Assembly: GCF_024972775.1 (NCBI RefSeq)
Contig: NZ_CP092282.1
Location: 48,001 to 112,000, forward strand
From: Dehalobacter sp. DCM
Lineage (GTDB): Bacteria > Bacillota > Desulfitobacteriia > Desulfitobacteriales > Syntrophobotulaceae
Direction of reading: 5' to 3'
Length of the DNA: 64,000 nucleotides
Part shown: positions 17,800-26,760 of the stretch, piece after piece
Position numbering within the stretch: position 1 is the stretch's first letter
Layout: the number at the start of each line of letters is the position of its first letter
The notes under the pieces: generated by a model
The model's input: the letters and a program-made list of their open reading frames with translations, nothing else
What the model was told of the DNA's origin: nothing
Database searches by the model: none
Made by a program: the position numbers and the translations under genes

Positions 17800-19575
17800 T
17801 CATTCGGCGGCTTCGGGTTCGACGGACAGATCCATGTGGTAGACCTCATAGATCTCATCCGGCTTTGGCTTGAGACGGGTGGACAGGTACTTCTCGATGT
17901 TGAAGGCATTGCGCGGGTCCGCATCGGAGAGATACTTGTAGTTGGGGTGTTTCGTGATGTCGTACTTGCTCGAGAGAAAAGGCCGTACCCCGCGCAGCTG
18001 CAAAATACACTTGCCGCCGTCCAGCACGGCCAGTTCGTCGATGCTCATCAGCTCCTTTCCGAGTTTCTGGTAGTTCAGACTGTGGGAAACCTCACGGCCT
18101 CGGCTTTCCCCGGTGTTGAAGGTGTCGATGGTCTCCTTACCAAGGGTTTCAGAAAGCTCTTTTAATGTGGTGCGCTCCTTACCGCCCAGAAAGATCGTGC
18201 TATCCATATTGCCGATGATGGTATCGCAGTGATCCTTATAGAGAGCTTTCAGCTGGGATTGGGCCTGCAGCACCAGACAGGCCGAGATCTCCCGGCTTCG
18301 GATGGTGGCTACCAGCTTTTCCAGCTTGGGAATTTGACCGATATTCGCCGCCTCATCAATGAGACAGCGCACATGCACAGGCAGACGTCCGCCATAGACG
18401 TCATCTGCCTTGTCGCACAGCAGATTGAAGAGCTGTGTGTAGGCCATGGAAACCAGGAAGTTGAAGGTGTCGTCTGTATCGCTGATGATGATGAACAGCG
18501 CCGTTTTCCGGTCACCCAAGGCATCCAGTTCCATTTCGTCATAGGCCGTCAGGTCTCTGAGCTCCTTGATGTCAAAGGGCGCGAGACGTGCCCCGCAGCT
18601 GATGAGAATGGATTTGGCGGTCTTACCGGCAGCCAACTTGTATTTCTTGTACTGCCGGACTGCAAAATGCTCCGAGTCACGTTCTTCCAAAGCGGCGAAC
18701 ATCAGATCCACCGGGTTCTGAAAGTCCTCGTCATCCTCGCGGACCTCTGAGGCATTGATGAGCTCGATAAGGGTTGTAAAGTTTCGCTCGCTTTCTGGAG
18801 CCTCATAGTGGATGTAGCCCATGAGCGCGGTATAGAGCAGGGTCTCCGCCTTGACCCAGAAATCATCTCCGGCTTTGCCTTCACCCTTGGTGTTGGCAAT
18901 GAGGGCCGTCACCAGCTTGAGGATGTCTTTTTCGCTCTTGATGTAGGCAAAGGGGTTGTAGTGCATGGATTTGTTGAAGTTGATGGTATTGAGGATCTTG
19001 ATCTTGTAGCCTTCCCGCAGGAGAAGCTGTCCGCATTCCACCACGACACTGCCCTTAGGGTCTGTGACCACATAGCTGGAATGGCACTGTATGAGATTAG
19101 GCTTCAGCCAAAACCGCGTCTTGCCAGATCCGGAACCACCCACCACCATGACGTTTTTGTTGCGTGCCAGGCGAGGGTCCTTGGGCCGGTTGTTCATGGT
19201 CAGGAGCTCAGTTTCCGTGAGGATAACGTTGTTGCGAAAGGATGGATCAATGAAGGGCTTGATGTCCTCAGGCTTGCCCCAGCGGGCTGAGCCGTATTCG
19301 ATGTTTTTGCGGTACTTTTTGGCGTTCCTGCCTTTCACATGGACTGCCACCTTGATGGCGACAGCGATCCCAATGCCCGGGATCAGGTCCTGCTGGAGCA
19401 GGCTCGGCCAAGGTGACTTGAAAGCAAAAGCAAAGCCGTCCATGAGATGCAGCACTTTTTGTGAGACATCCAGTCCAGGAGAAGATCGCCAGGCCTCTCC
19501 AAGCTTTGAAGTAGCGAGAGCAATCAGAACATAGGGGAGGTTTATAAGGAGCAGTCGCTTGATTTTTCCTGTCAT
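17800..19575 (-). CDS. VirD4-like coupling protein (TraG type)
   Basis: This 591-aa coupling ATPase links the relaxosome to the channel. Hydrophobic N-terminal segments (1-95) are followed by the P-loop GGSGSGKT near residue 145 and Walker B LIDEAANIGQIP near 406. The length is normal for the family. Its ATG overlaps the PcfB-like gene stop (19572-19575), so the two partners are translationally coupled. Confidence 0.95.
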   Translation of the reverse strand: MTGKIKRLLLINLPYVLIALATSKLGEAWRSSPGLDVSQKVLHLMDGFAFAFKSPWPSLLQQDLIPGIGIAVAIKVAVHVKGRNAKKYRKNIEYGSARWGKPEDIKPFIDPSFRNNVILTETELLTMNNRPKDPRLARNKNVMVVGGSGSGKTRFWLKPNLIQCHSSYVVTDPKGSVVVECGQLLLREGYKIKILNTINFNKSMHYNPFAYIKSEKDILKLVTALIANTKGEGKAGDDFWVKAETLLYTALMGYIHYEAPESERNFTTLIELINASEVREDDEDFQNPVDLMFAALEERDSEHFAVRQYKKYKLAAGKTAKSILISCGARLAPFDIKELRDLTAYDEMELDALGDRKTALFIIISDTDDTFNFLVSMAYTQLFNLLCDKADDVYGGRLPVHVRCLIDEAANIGQIPKLEKLVATIRSREISACLVLQAQSQLKALYKDHCDTIIGNMDSTIFLGGKERTTLKELSETLGKETIDTFNTGESRGREVSHSLNYQKLGKELMSIDELAVLDGGKCILQLRGVRPFLSSKYDITKHPNYKYLSDADPRNAFNIEKYLSTRLKPKPDEIYEVYHMDLSVEPEAAE

Positions 19576-20051
19576 CGCGTCAACTCCTTGTCTTTGTTTT
19601 TCACCCGGTCCATGACCTTGGCCTGGACCAGAGCCTTGAATTTGGCAAGCTGCTCCAGGATGGAAGGTTGCTTGTCCCTCTTGAGGACCTTCGCCGTATA
19701 TTCTGTGAAGGCTGCGGTGAGGGCATCGGCATCCCGGGCCTTGAAGAAGACCAGATATTTGGGCTTCTCTCCGGTGGTGTCCTTCTTGAGGGCGTAGTCT
19801 ACGCCGTACTTTCTGGCGACTTGCTCAAAGGACTTGATGTTCTTGTCCGTAATCTCAATGTTGGAGACTCCGGCATTCTGACCGATGAGTTCCTTCACGG
19901 TCTGCTTGCCATGGGGGATCTGCGGCGGACTGTCCCGGCTCTTCTTCATTTCAGCCAAAAGCTTGATGAGTGCGGCCTTCAATACACGACCGGTCATTCG
20001 TGTGGTACTGACAGCCAGGGCGACGGTCCTGTTTTCCACCTCTTCCTGCAT
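19572..20051 (-). CDS. PcfB-like (DUF3801) transfer protein
   Basis: This 159-aa soluble protein contains TGRVLKAALIKLLAEMK near residue 20 and an EITDKNIKSFEQVARKYGVD stretch near 85, features of the DUF3801/PcfB family. In pCF10 PcfB works with the coupling protein PcfC, and here it directly precedes VirD4. The start follows AGGAGG by 8 bases. Confidence 0.85.
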   Translation of the reverse strand: MQEEVENRTVALAVSTTRMTGRVLKAALIKLLAEMKKSRDSPPQIPHGKQTVKELIGQNAGVSNIEITDKNIKSFEQVARKYGVDYALKKDTTGEKPKYLVFFKARDADALTAAFTEYTAKVLKRDKQPSILEQLAKFKALVQAKVMDRVKNKDKELTR

Positions 20052-20143
20052 GAAAAATTCCTCCTTTCATGGTTTGGTGAATTCAATTTACAAAACTACG
20101 TATCTTTAGCATGAAATAAGTAAACTCGTAAGCTCTGTAAGAT

Positions 20144-20548
20144 TTAGAGCTCAGGTTCCGTGGACTTCTGTTTCGGTTTGGCTACATACAGATCGTCCTT
20201 GGGCTTGATAGGGATGGCGACGATGCGGCTGCCCATCTTCATGAAGATCTCAGGATCTGCAAATTTCTCGCGGTACTTCTCGGCCAGCTCAGGCGTCAAG
20301 GAATCAAAATCCTCTTCACCAAGCCCGCAGACGATGAAGGTCCCGGCGATGATGTCGTAGTCCTCAAGTTTTCGGTTAAGGGGGAGTCCGATGAGCTTGC
20401 CTTCTTCATGACAGACAATGGCAACCGGGTCATCATAGGGATAGACGGCTTCGATGTAACCGCCGACAACCTGCTGCAGAGAGTTCAGGTCACCGGCGAT
20501 ACTGGCCATACGCGGCGATTTTTCAGGTTCAACAATCAATACATCCAT
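20144..20548 (-). CDS. DUF3846 family ICE protein
   Basis: This 134-aa protein begins MDVLIVEPEKSPRMASI and contains VGGYIEAVYPYDDPVAIVCHEEGK... and DIIAGTFIVCG, the pattern of the DUF3846 family of mobile elements. Function is unknown. The start at 20548 is supported by AAAGGAGAA 8 bases upstream; the in-frame ATG further up has no such site. It is 92 bases upstream of the PcfB-like gene. Confidence 0.75.
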   Translation of the reverse strand: MDVLIVEPEKSPRMASIAGDLNSLQQVVGGYIEAVYPYDDPVAIVCHEEGKLIGLPLNRKLEDYDIIAGTFIVCGLGEEDFDSLTPELAEKYREKFADPEIFMKMGSRIVAIPIKPKDDLYVAKPKQKSTEPEL

Positions 20549-20629
20549 AGATTTTTTCTCCTTTTCTGTTTTTGAAATTGCACGAAACATTCCTTTTAAG
20601 CCATGTTTTGTGCATAATCAGGAATTATG

Positions 20630-20980
20630 CTATTTGGGGGTCTTCTGACCGTGGCTTTTAACCGTCAGGATGCCGCTTAAGGTTGTTGACGGGATGCGAT
20701 ATCGCTCAGCGATGGCAATGTCGTTTTTCACGGCTTCGTCGATCCGAGAGCCGCAGACCACAAGGACGTTGGAGCGTCTGAGGTAATCAAGCTCAATGTC
20801 CTGTCTGTCCTTATGCTCCTGGGGAATACCGTCATCTATGAAGGTTGAAAGCATCAGGATCGGACAGATGGGATTGTAGCCAGCGTCGAAAACCTTCCGG
20901 CTGTATTTGGCGGCAATCTCCGTATTCTCAGTTGGATCAACGCCCCATGAAGCGGTGATATAGGCGAGAGGTCTTTTCAT
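20630..20980 (-). CDS. Nucleoside-deoxyribosyltransferase-fold ICE protein (DUF7768/DUF4406-like)
   Basis: This 116-aa protein starts KRPLAYITASWGVDPTENTE and has a mid motif DIELDYLRRSNVLVVCGSRI. That pattern is a small Rossmann-like fold related to nucleoside 2-deoxyribosyltransferases (DUF4406/DUF7768 type). Such genes are common in ICEs and phages; the substrate is not known. GGAGT lies before the ATG. Confidence 0.7.
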   Translation of the reverse strand: MKRPLAYITASWGVDPTENTEIAAKYSRKVFDAGYNPICPILMLSTFIDDGIPQEHKDRQDIELDYLRRSNVLVVCGSRIDEAVKNDIAIAERYRIPSTTLSGILTVKSHGQKTPK

Positions 20981-21103
20981 TTTGAGTAACTCCTTTCAGA
21001 AAAGATGAACTTTTGAATCAGGTTCTTATGGCTGGGTGAAACTTTGAAATTTGATTATCGTGCTAATTTGATTTGCGAAACTTGCATGAAAGTAAACCCT
21101 ATC

Positions 21104-22039
21104 TTATTTGCCGGGCTTAATAAGGCTCCCCAGATCCTCGTAAAAGTGGGAACCTGCTCCGTAAAGATCATGTTTAACCAGTGCTGTATAATAGCTATCG
21201 ATGGTGGATGGGGCATTGAATAACGTTGTTAGGAGGTATTTCTTGATATTCCGAATGAAGGTGGTGTTTTTATCCAGGCATTCAAAGACATATTCGATGT
21301 GAGTGCTGTCGATGCGCTGCAACCGTTCCTTGACCAATGATGCAGGGTAATCATCCCCGGCAACGGTGATATAGTCTCGCTTGGAACAGAGGGTCTCCAC
21401 CATCAGGTCCACGATTTCATCCAGCCGATCCTTGTCATAACGCTGAACAATAAACTCGTATTCGATTTTCTCCTGGATGGTCTCCTTGATGGAATGAGCG
21501 TCCAATCCAATCTCATCCTTCTCGATCGTGGCTTCTCTTGATGGATCAGGGATTGATCGATGTTTACTTAATCCCTTAGTCATTAATGGATCTTTATTTG
21601 TTTTCTTAGTATTTAATTGCGTTGGATTTTCCAACGTAGGTTTCTCCAACACTGGAATATCCAAGATTGGATTTTCCAACATAGGTTTATCCAATGCAGG
21701 ATTCTCCAATATAGTCTCCAGGTTTTCTGTAGAATTTGTCGCCAGATGAGGCTTTTCATAAATCGTGTAGTCCGTACCCTTGAGGTGACCAAACTCATTT
21801 CTCTCTCTGACTCGGACGATGTATCCAGCCCGTTCCAGTTCACGAACCGCTTCCCGAATGGCATCGATGCTCTCCCGGTTGATCATGGAAAGTCCCTTGA
21901 GGGTGTAATCCCAGTCTTCCGGGAGTGACAGCATCTGAGATAGTAGCCCTTTGGACTTCAGCGACAGATCCTTGTTTTTCAGATGATGATTCGCCATAAC
22001 GGTGTAATCCCTCGTTTTCTCAACTCGAAATACAGCCAT
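21104..22039 (-). CDS. Replication-initiator-like HTH protein with DUF6017-type C-terminus
   Basis: This 311-aa protein begins MAVFRVEKTRDYTVMANHHL and has a winged-helix N-terminal domain (about 10-100; SLKSKGLLSQMLSLPEDWDY). The C-terminal domain (about 190-305) resembles DUF6017. The two are joined by six imperfect pentapeptides of the form L-[DE]-x-P-x. Proteins of this type open the replication/partition module of Tn1549-like ICEs. The start at 22039 is 6 bases after GGAGGG; upstream ATGs lack spacing. Confidence 0.8.
   Translation of the reverse strand: MAVFRVEKTRDYTVMANHHLKNKDLSLKSKGLLSQMLSLPEDWDYTLKGLSMINRESIDAIREAVRELERAGYIVRVRERNEFGHLKGTDYTIYEKPHLATNSTENLETILENPALDKPMLENPILDIPVLEKPTLENPTQLNTKKTNKDPLMTKGLSKHRSIPDPSREATIEKDEIGLDAHSIKETIQEKIEYEFIVQRYDKDRLDEIVDLMVETLCSKRDYITVAGDDYPASLVKERLQRIDSTHIEYVFECLDKNTTFIRNIKKYLLTTLFNAPSTIDSYYTALVKHDLYGAGSHFYEDLGSLIKPGK
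21623..21712 (-). repeat. 15-bp tandem repeat coding for a pentapeptide linker
   Basis: About six imperfect 15-bp units (core TCCAA on the plus strand) encode LENPA-LDKPM-LENPI-LDIPV-LEKPT-LENPT in the linker of the replication-initiator-like protein. In-frame units could expand or shrink without breaking the gene. Confidence 0.75.
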
Positions 22040-22105
22040 CTGCATCCCTCCCTTCGTCCGGTTGAATAAAAAAAGCGCTTCGCATTGAAGCACTTCGGAG
22101 AGGAA

Positions 22106-23044
22106 TTACCTTTCCTGTGATTGCTGGCGCTTCCGCGACCAGCCTTCCAGCAGCTTGATGATGGTTTCCTCCATCTGCTGGGGTGTATAAGACTTCGGAA
22201 AATACTTCTTGAGTTTCTCGCCGGTGAGGGTAACCTTCTCCGGCTCGCCTTTTTTCTCTTCGGACATGATGGCGGTCATGACATCTAAGGTCAGTTTGCC
22301 GTCTTGACTGTACTTTTTCAATCGCTGGGCTTGAGACAGGGAAGGGGTAGATTGCTCCATGTCCATGGCTTCCATCAGCTGGACCTGTTCATGGGGTTTC
22401 AGGTAGGAAAGCTCAACAGCCGGATTGAAGGCTATCTTTTTAGCATCAACCATATCCAATAGCTCAGGTACGAGCTCTGTGAGGCGGATAAAGCGTTGGA
22501 CTTGCTTATAGCTTTCGCCGGTTTGATCACCAATAATTTCAGTGGAACGTTTGCCTGAATAAGTAGGGACAACTTGTCCCACATTTTCTTTTGGCGGTCG
22601 ACCAAGCTGCCTATCAAGAGCTTCCAACTTCAACTTGTAAGCGAAGGCGCGCTCACTGGGCAGTATGTTCTCACGTTGAATGTTGCTGTCAACCATGATA
22701 ATGGTGGCAGCGTCATCGTCGAGATTCCGGACAATGCAAGGAAGAGTCTCCTTACCGGCCAGCTCACTGGCGCGCTTGCGCCGGTGGCCGGAGATCAACT
22801 CATATCCACCTTCTTCACGGGGACGGGCGATGACCGGTACCAGGACGCCGTGCTTGGTGATGCTCTCAGCGGTCTCCAGCATTGATTCATCATCTATCAC
22901 CTTGAAGGGGTGATTCTTGAATGGATGAAGCTGTGTAAGAGGAATGTCGATGACCTTTTCCTGTGAGGCTTCGATCCTTGTTTCTTCAGTCTGAAAGATC
23001 TCATCGTAAGAGGTCAGATTTAGATTTCTGCCGCTGGGTTTCAA
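22106..23044 (-). CDS. parB: ParB/RepB partition protein
   Basis: This 312-aa protein has a ParB N-terminal domain (about 35-130; PLTQLHPFKNHPF, the SGHRRKRASELAG box and DSNIQREN) and a central HTH region (about 150-240; RSTEIIGDQTGESYKQVQRFIRLTEL). It would bind a parS-like site and load onto DNA with ParA. The start is TTG with GGAGGTGA upstream, lying inside the last 44 bases of parA. It stabilises the element in its circular or replicating state. Confidence 0.93.
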   Translation of the reverse strand: MKPSGRNLNLTSYDEIFQTEETRIEASQEKVIDIPLTQLHPFKNHPFKVIDDESMLETAESITKHGVLVPVIARPREEGGYELISGHRRKRASELAGKETLPCIVRNLDDDAATIIMVDSNIQRENILPSERAFAYKLKLEALDRQLGRPPKENVGQVVPTYSGKRSTEIIGDQTGESYKQVQRFIRLTELVPELLDMVDAKKIAFNPAVELSYLKPHEQVQLMEAMDMEQSTPSLSQAQRLKKYSQDGKLTLDVMTAIMSEEKKGEPEKVTLTGEKLKKYFPKSYTPQQMEETIIKLLEGWSRKRQQSQER

Positions 23045-23822
23045 GCTTCATCACCTCCTTCGTCAGATTTCTGTAGGCTTCTGCTACTTTACCCTTGGGA
23101 TCATGGGCAAAGATGCTTTTCCCATAGGAAGCAGTTTCTGCCGCCCTCACGGAGTGGGGGATGGACGAGTCGAACACCTTCAGCTTGGTTCCATAGGTTT
23201 CCCGCAAAAGGGTACTTATTTCCCTGGCGTCATTCGTCCGGTTATCTACCATAGTCAGCAGGATGCCATCGATCTTCAATTTGGGATTGATTTGCTTGCG
23301 GACTTTGTTGACGGTTTGAAGCAGCTGCTCCAGACCTTTAGCGGACAAATACTGGGCTTGGACAGGAATCAGGACACTGTCTGCTGCAGCCAGAGTATTG
23401 ACCGTCAGCATGCCAAGGGAAGGCATACAGTCAAGCAGGATGAAGTCGTAGCCAGATTTGATACCGTCAAGATAATCTTTTAGGATCTTTTCCCGGCTCA
23501 TCACATTGACCAGCGAGACCTCAAGTCCAGACAATTCAATGTTAGCTGGCATCAGATCCACACCTTCAGGATGATGCAGGATGCCTTCCTGGGGAGAAAG
23601 CGCGGTTTCATTCATGGTCTTACCTAGAACAGAGGATAGTGTCACGGGCAGTTGATCCGGCTGAGAATGACCCAAGCTGATCGTCAGGCTGCCCTGGGGA
23701 TCGCAATCCACAAGCAAAACCTTCTTGCCTTCGGTGGCCAATCCGATGCCCAGATTGGTGCAGGTGGTGGTCTTGCCGACTCCGCCCTTCTGATTGGCGA
23801 TGGCTATTACATTGGTACTCAA
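23001..23822 (-). CDS. parA: ParA partition ATPase
   Basis: This 273-aa protein has the deviant Walker A KGGVGKTTTC (residues 11-20), the DCDPQG motif near 40 and DCMPSLG near 125, as in Soj/ParA. It starts with TTG 9 bases after GGAGG. It is the first gene of the minus-strand ICE operon, with a 223-bp gap to the divergent cargo gene that must contain promoters for both directions. Confidence 0.95.
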   Translation of the reverse strand: MSTNVIAIANQKGGVGKTTTCTNLGIGLATEGKKVLLVDCDPQGSLTISLGHSQPDQLPVTLSSVLGKTMNETALSPQEGILHHPEGVDLMPANIELSGLEVSLVNVMSREKILKDYLDGIKSGYDFILLDCMPSLGMLTVNTLAAADSVLIPVQAQYLSAKGLEQLLQTVNKVRKQINPKLKIDGILLTMVDNRTNDAREISTLLRETYGTKLKVFDSSIPHSVRAAETASYGKSIFAHDPKGKVAEAYRNLTKEVMKLETQRQKSKSDLLR

Positions 23823-23888
23823 ATATTTTTACCTCCTTCTTTTCAAATTTTCCGAATTTACGTTTGACATAAAATCCATATCTCCCAG

Positions 23889-23915
23889 AAATATGTATGA
23901 ATTATCTACATATTT
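23889..23915. repeat. Perfect 9-bp inverted repeat upstream of parA
   Basis: AAATATGTA and TACATATTT are separated by 9 bases in the parA/cargo intergenic region. The spacing suits a dimeric DNA-binding protein, so this is a candidate parA operator or centromere site. It does not match the Spo0J parS consensus. Confidence 0.5.
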
Positions 23916-24045
23916 TGATAAGATTTATGTGTAAACCAACTTATTATTTGTGTTTAGTTAAATACCTGATTTAGGCCTACTATTACGAGGTCTGATCAGT
24001 AAGTCCATTAAATAATGAGGATTTAACATTTTGGGAGGGATATTT

Positions 24046-25035
24046 ATGAATTATTTTGTATTTAACATAACTGAAAGCTGTGAACGTGATACAACAATTA
24101 ATGATAAGAAAATCTCAAACCTGGATAAGATAATTGATTCAATTCTTGGTCACAGCGGAAACGGGCTTCCAGGAGAAATTCAACACTTCAAAATATCTGA
24201 CGATGATGAATCCAATAAAATAAAACTTCTTAGAGACAAATATTTAGACTTACATAAAGTGGACTCCTCATATGAAACATTTATAAGCGGTCTCGCAAAT
24301 GACTTATTAAAAGCAGAGTTAGTTGAAGAGAAAGATGGTTCTAAAAGAAGGCACAAAAGAATCACTCCAGGGATTCTGATAATAAAACATGAAAAAGGAA
24401 AGCTAACTTTACTAAAACTTGAAGAGACAAGCAGCATTGATAAGCTCACATACGAACTGAAAAGTGCATTTATGACCGATAGACGATACTATAAGGCTGC
24501 CATAATTTTAAACAAAACGATTAATGTTATAGACAAAAATCGAAAAGTAGCAAATTACTGGGCATATGACTTCTTGCATTTGGAAAGAGAAAGGGATGAC
24601 AAGGAAAATACAAAATATCTAGTTGCTAAAATTAAATCAGATGAGTTAGTGGCTAGGGAGATCACTGATAGCACTTTACGAAAAATAATATCCGATTTGA
24701 TGCGTGAGAAAATCTTAACAGAATCACGTTTCGAGCCAGATGAATGGTTGGAGGAGATTAATAATTCGATCAAATCGGAAGATCTATCTTTCAAGAAAAT
24801 TGAAGACATATTTTCTACGGAGGCTTTGGATTTTCTAGATGAATCTTTTGAAATTGACAAAAAATTCGCCCGACAACAATTCAAAACTGTAATAGAGATA
24901 AGTCCGGATTTAAAAATAGAAGCGATAAATATAGAAGTTGCAATCAGAGCTCAAAAGATATCATTTGATGATGGTTACATACAAATACAAGTGCCTGAAG
25001 AATACAGGGCAAATATTCGTCAGCTGTTTAAATAA
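24046..25035 (+). CDS. NdpA-like (nucleoid-associated) cargo protein
   Basis: This 329-aa protein has the look of the NdpA/37-kDa nucleoid-associated family: an early helical region, then RITPGILIIKHEKGKLTLLKLE near residues 105-130, and a mixed C-terminal half. The match is weak and by eye. It is AT-rich, unlike the ICE core, and lies divergent from parA. The start at 24046 follows GGGAGGG by 6 bases. It ends 13 bases before a membrane-protein gene, so the two form an operon. A cytosolic sensor paired with a membrane effector is one reading. Confidence 0.5.
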   Translation: MNYFVFNITESCERDTTINDKKISNLDKIIDSILGHSGNGLPGEIQHFKISDDDESNKIKLLRDKYLDLHKVDSSYETFISGLANDLLKAELVEEKDGSKRRHKRITPGILIIKHEKGKLTLLKLEETSSIDKLTYELKSAFMTDRRYYKAAIILNKTINVIDKNRKVANYWAYDFLHLERERDDKENTKYLVAKIKSDELVAREITDSTLRKIISDLMREKILTESRFEPDEWLEEINNSIKSEDLSFKKIEDIFSTEALDFLDESFEIDKKFARQQFKTVIEISPDLKIEAINIEVAIRAQKISFDDGYIQIQVPEEYRANIRQLFK

Positions 25036-25048
25036 ATGAGGTGATAAA

Positions 25049-26308
25049 TTGAAATGTTCATGGTCAACTTCCGAACTTAATTTACAACTGGATGAGCAAG
25101 TGTCTGATGATCTTATTATGCATTTAAATGGATGCAATCCATTTTGCAATGGGGAAAATATAACAGCCTTAAGAACCCATATAGATAGAGGCGATGCTTT
25201 TTCGATATATCCATCAGCAAGTAATTTATTTATTTGTGATGAGCAATTCATTAAAAGTTGTACACATCCAGTTGCACTGTTCAAGTATTACGAGAAAAAA
25301 ATCGGCAATGGGAAAATTCCTATTACCATAGGCAAGCGGGATGATATTCTTGATATTGAGCCTGTGACATACTCAGATGATTTAGGGCATACCTATCAAG
25401 AATTATTGGATACAGTGATTCTTGATGTTGGGTCTTTAAAAAAAACTGCAGTAACAACACCCCCAGATATTTTTTATTACCTGTCAAATCATAATGGTAA
25501 TAGTAATCCCTTTTGCAGATTTCTTTCAGAATTTCTAAGTTTAATGGCGATTTCAGACAGAGTGATTGCATCAGACGAAAACCTAAATAAATTTGAGTTT
25601 CAAATATTCACAAAAGACAATGTAAAAAAATTTAGATTTACTTGGCAAGATGTCGAGTCTATGAATAATAATTTTTGGTATTCGTGCTACAAATGGATCA
25701 CATCAGATGGGCAAAAATCCGTTGATGCAAAATTAAAGCGTAATATTGTAAGAGAAGCGATAGCCAAACACTATTCCGAGGATAGCGTTAAATCTTTTAA
25801 CGAAGAAAGTAAATCAGAGTTAATTCAAATTTTCGATAATATTCTTAGGTTGATTGTTTCAGGGAGAACTACAGAATATTTCGAGACACAAAAGACTCTT
25901 AAGGCTGAGTATATTGATATTTACTCAAAAAACTTTGAGTCCTTCTCCAACGTTATAAATGCAATTTTGGCTTTGATAGTGGCTTTAGTTGCTGGCATGT
26001 ATGGAGTCTTGTTTGCGCAGGGAGAAGTTTTTGATGTTTTCAGCCCCAATAAGTCAGTTGGAATACTTTTAATCCTAATGTTGGTAGCTGAAATCTTCGT
26101 TTTAATTTCTTCAATTGCCAAGTTCATCAGTCATAACTCTTATATAAAGAAGCTAAGAAATATTAATTCAGACAAGTTGATGATTTCGGACGAAGACCAG
26201 GAATACCTAAAAAATAATAGAACAGGTTTAGTGACATTCGTTTACATTACATTGACCGTCATAATTGCTCTAACAATAGGGGGAATATGTTGGTTTATGC
26301 GTTCGTGA
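25049..26308 (+). CDS. Cargo protein with C-terminal transmembrane segments, unknown function
   Basis: This 419-aa protein starts at TTG after GAGGTGA. The first 300 residues are soluble with no motif I can name. The last third has three hydrophobic helices: about 303-325, 333-360 and 395-415. This soluble-domain-plus-C-terminal-membrane layout is shared by several membrane-acting anti-phage effectors, but no homology is claimed. It is AT-rich and cotranscribed with the NdpA-like gene, and is followed by the minus-strand ICE genes. Confidence 0.6.
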   Translation: MKCSWSTSELNLQLDEQVSDDLIMHLNGCNPFCNGENITALRTHIDRGDAFSIYPSASNLFICDEQFIKSCTHPVALFKYYEKKIGNGKIPITIGKRDDILDIEPVTYSDDLGHTYQELLDTVILDVGSLKKTAVTTPPDIFYYLSNHNGNSNPFCRFLSEFLSLMAISDRVIASDENLNKFEFQIFTKDNVKKFRFTWQDVESMNNNFWYSCYKWITSDGQKSVDAKLKRNIVREAIAKHYSEDSVKSFNEESKSELIQIFDNILRLIVSGRTTEYFETQKTLKAEYIDIYSKNFESFSNVINAILALIVALVAGMYGVLFAQGEVFDVFSPNKSVGILLILMLVAEIFVLISSIAKFISHNSYIKKLRNINSDKLMISDEDQEYLKNNRTGLVTFVYITLTVIIALTIGGICWFMRS

Positions 26309-26349
26309 TTTTTTAGTTATCATCATAAAGTGCCTTATGAATACACCAT

Positions 26350-26676
26350 TTAGTGAGATAAACTGACCCGATTCAAAACGCCTGTCAGGAATGAGGTCAG
26401 AAAGCAGCTGTAAAAAATGCTGGGCCTCTGCTCCATGACAATATGGCAGTCGATTTCTTCAGGCATCTGGCTCCCCATGATTTCGTGCATCATCCCGAGA
26501 AACACAGCAAATTGCTCATCACCCGTGATGGAATGCATGTAGAACAGGGTATCGACGAATTCGCCGAGGCTATCCAGATCATCAAAGGATTCAGATACCG
26601 CCTCGGCAAAAGCTTCACCTTGCTGCTCAGCCAATTGGTAGACTTGATTGTAACGTTGATTAAAGGTTTTTTTCAT
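26350..26676 (-). CDS. Hypothetical ICE protein
   Basis: This 108-aa protein is not recognised. It is rich in acidic and aromatic residues (GEFVDTLFYMHSITGDEQFA) and probably helical. The start at 26676 is supported by AAGGAGGT 5 bases upstream; the longer form lacks a site. It is in line with the HTH gene 61 bases upstream. Confidence 0.55.
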   Translation of the reverse strand: MKKTFNQRYNQVYQLAEQQGEAFAEAVSESFDDLDSLGEFVDTLFYMHSITGDEQFAVFLGMMHEIMGSQMPEEIDCHIVMEQRPSIFYSCFLTSFLTGVLNRVSLSH

Positions 26677-26760
26677 GGCGACCTCCTTAAATTTTGGCAA
26701 AATAAAACCGCCACGTTTTGTGACGGCCTTTTCTTGGTTTGCTATTCAATTCCTTGTTTC

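Noticed and set aside
21623-21712. CRISPR array or iterons
   Set aside because: The units are 15 bp, without spacers, and in frame inside a coding sequence; they code for a linker.
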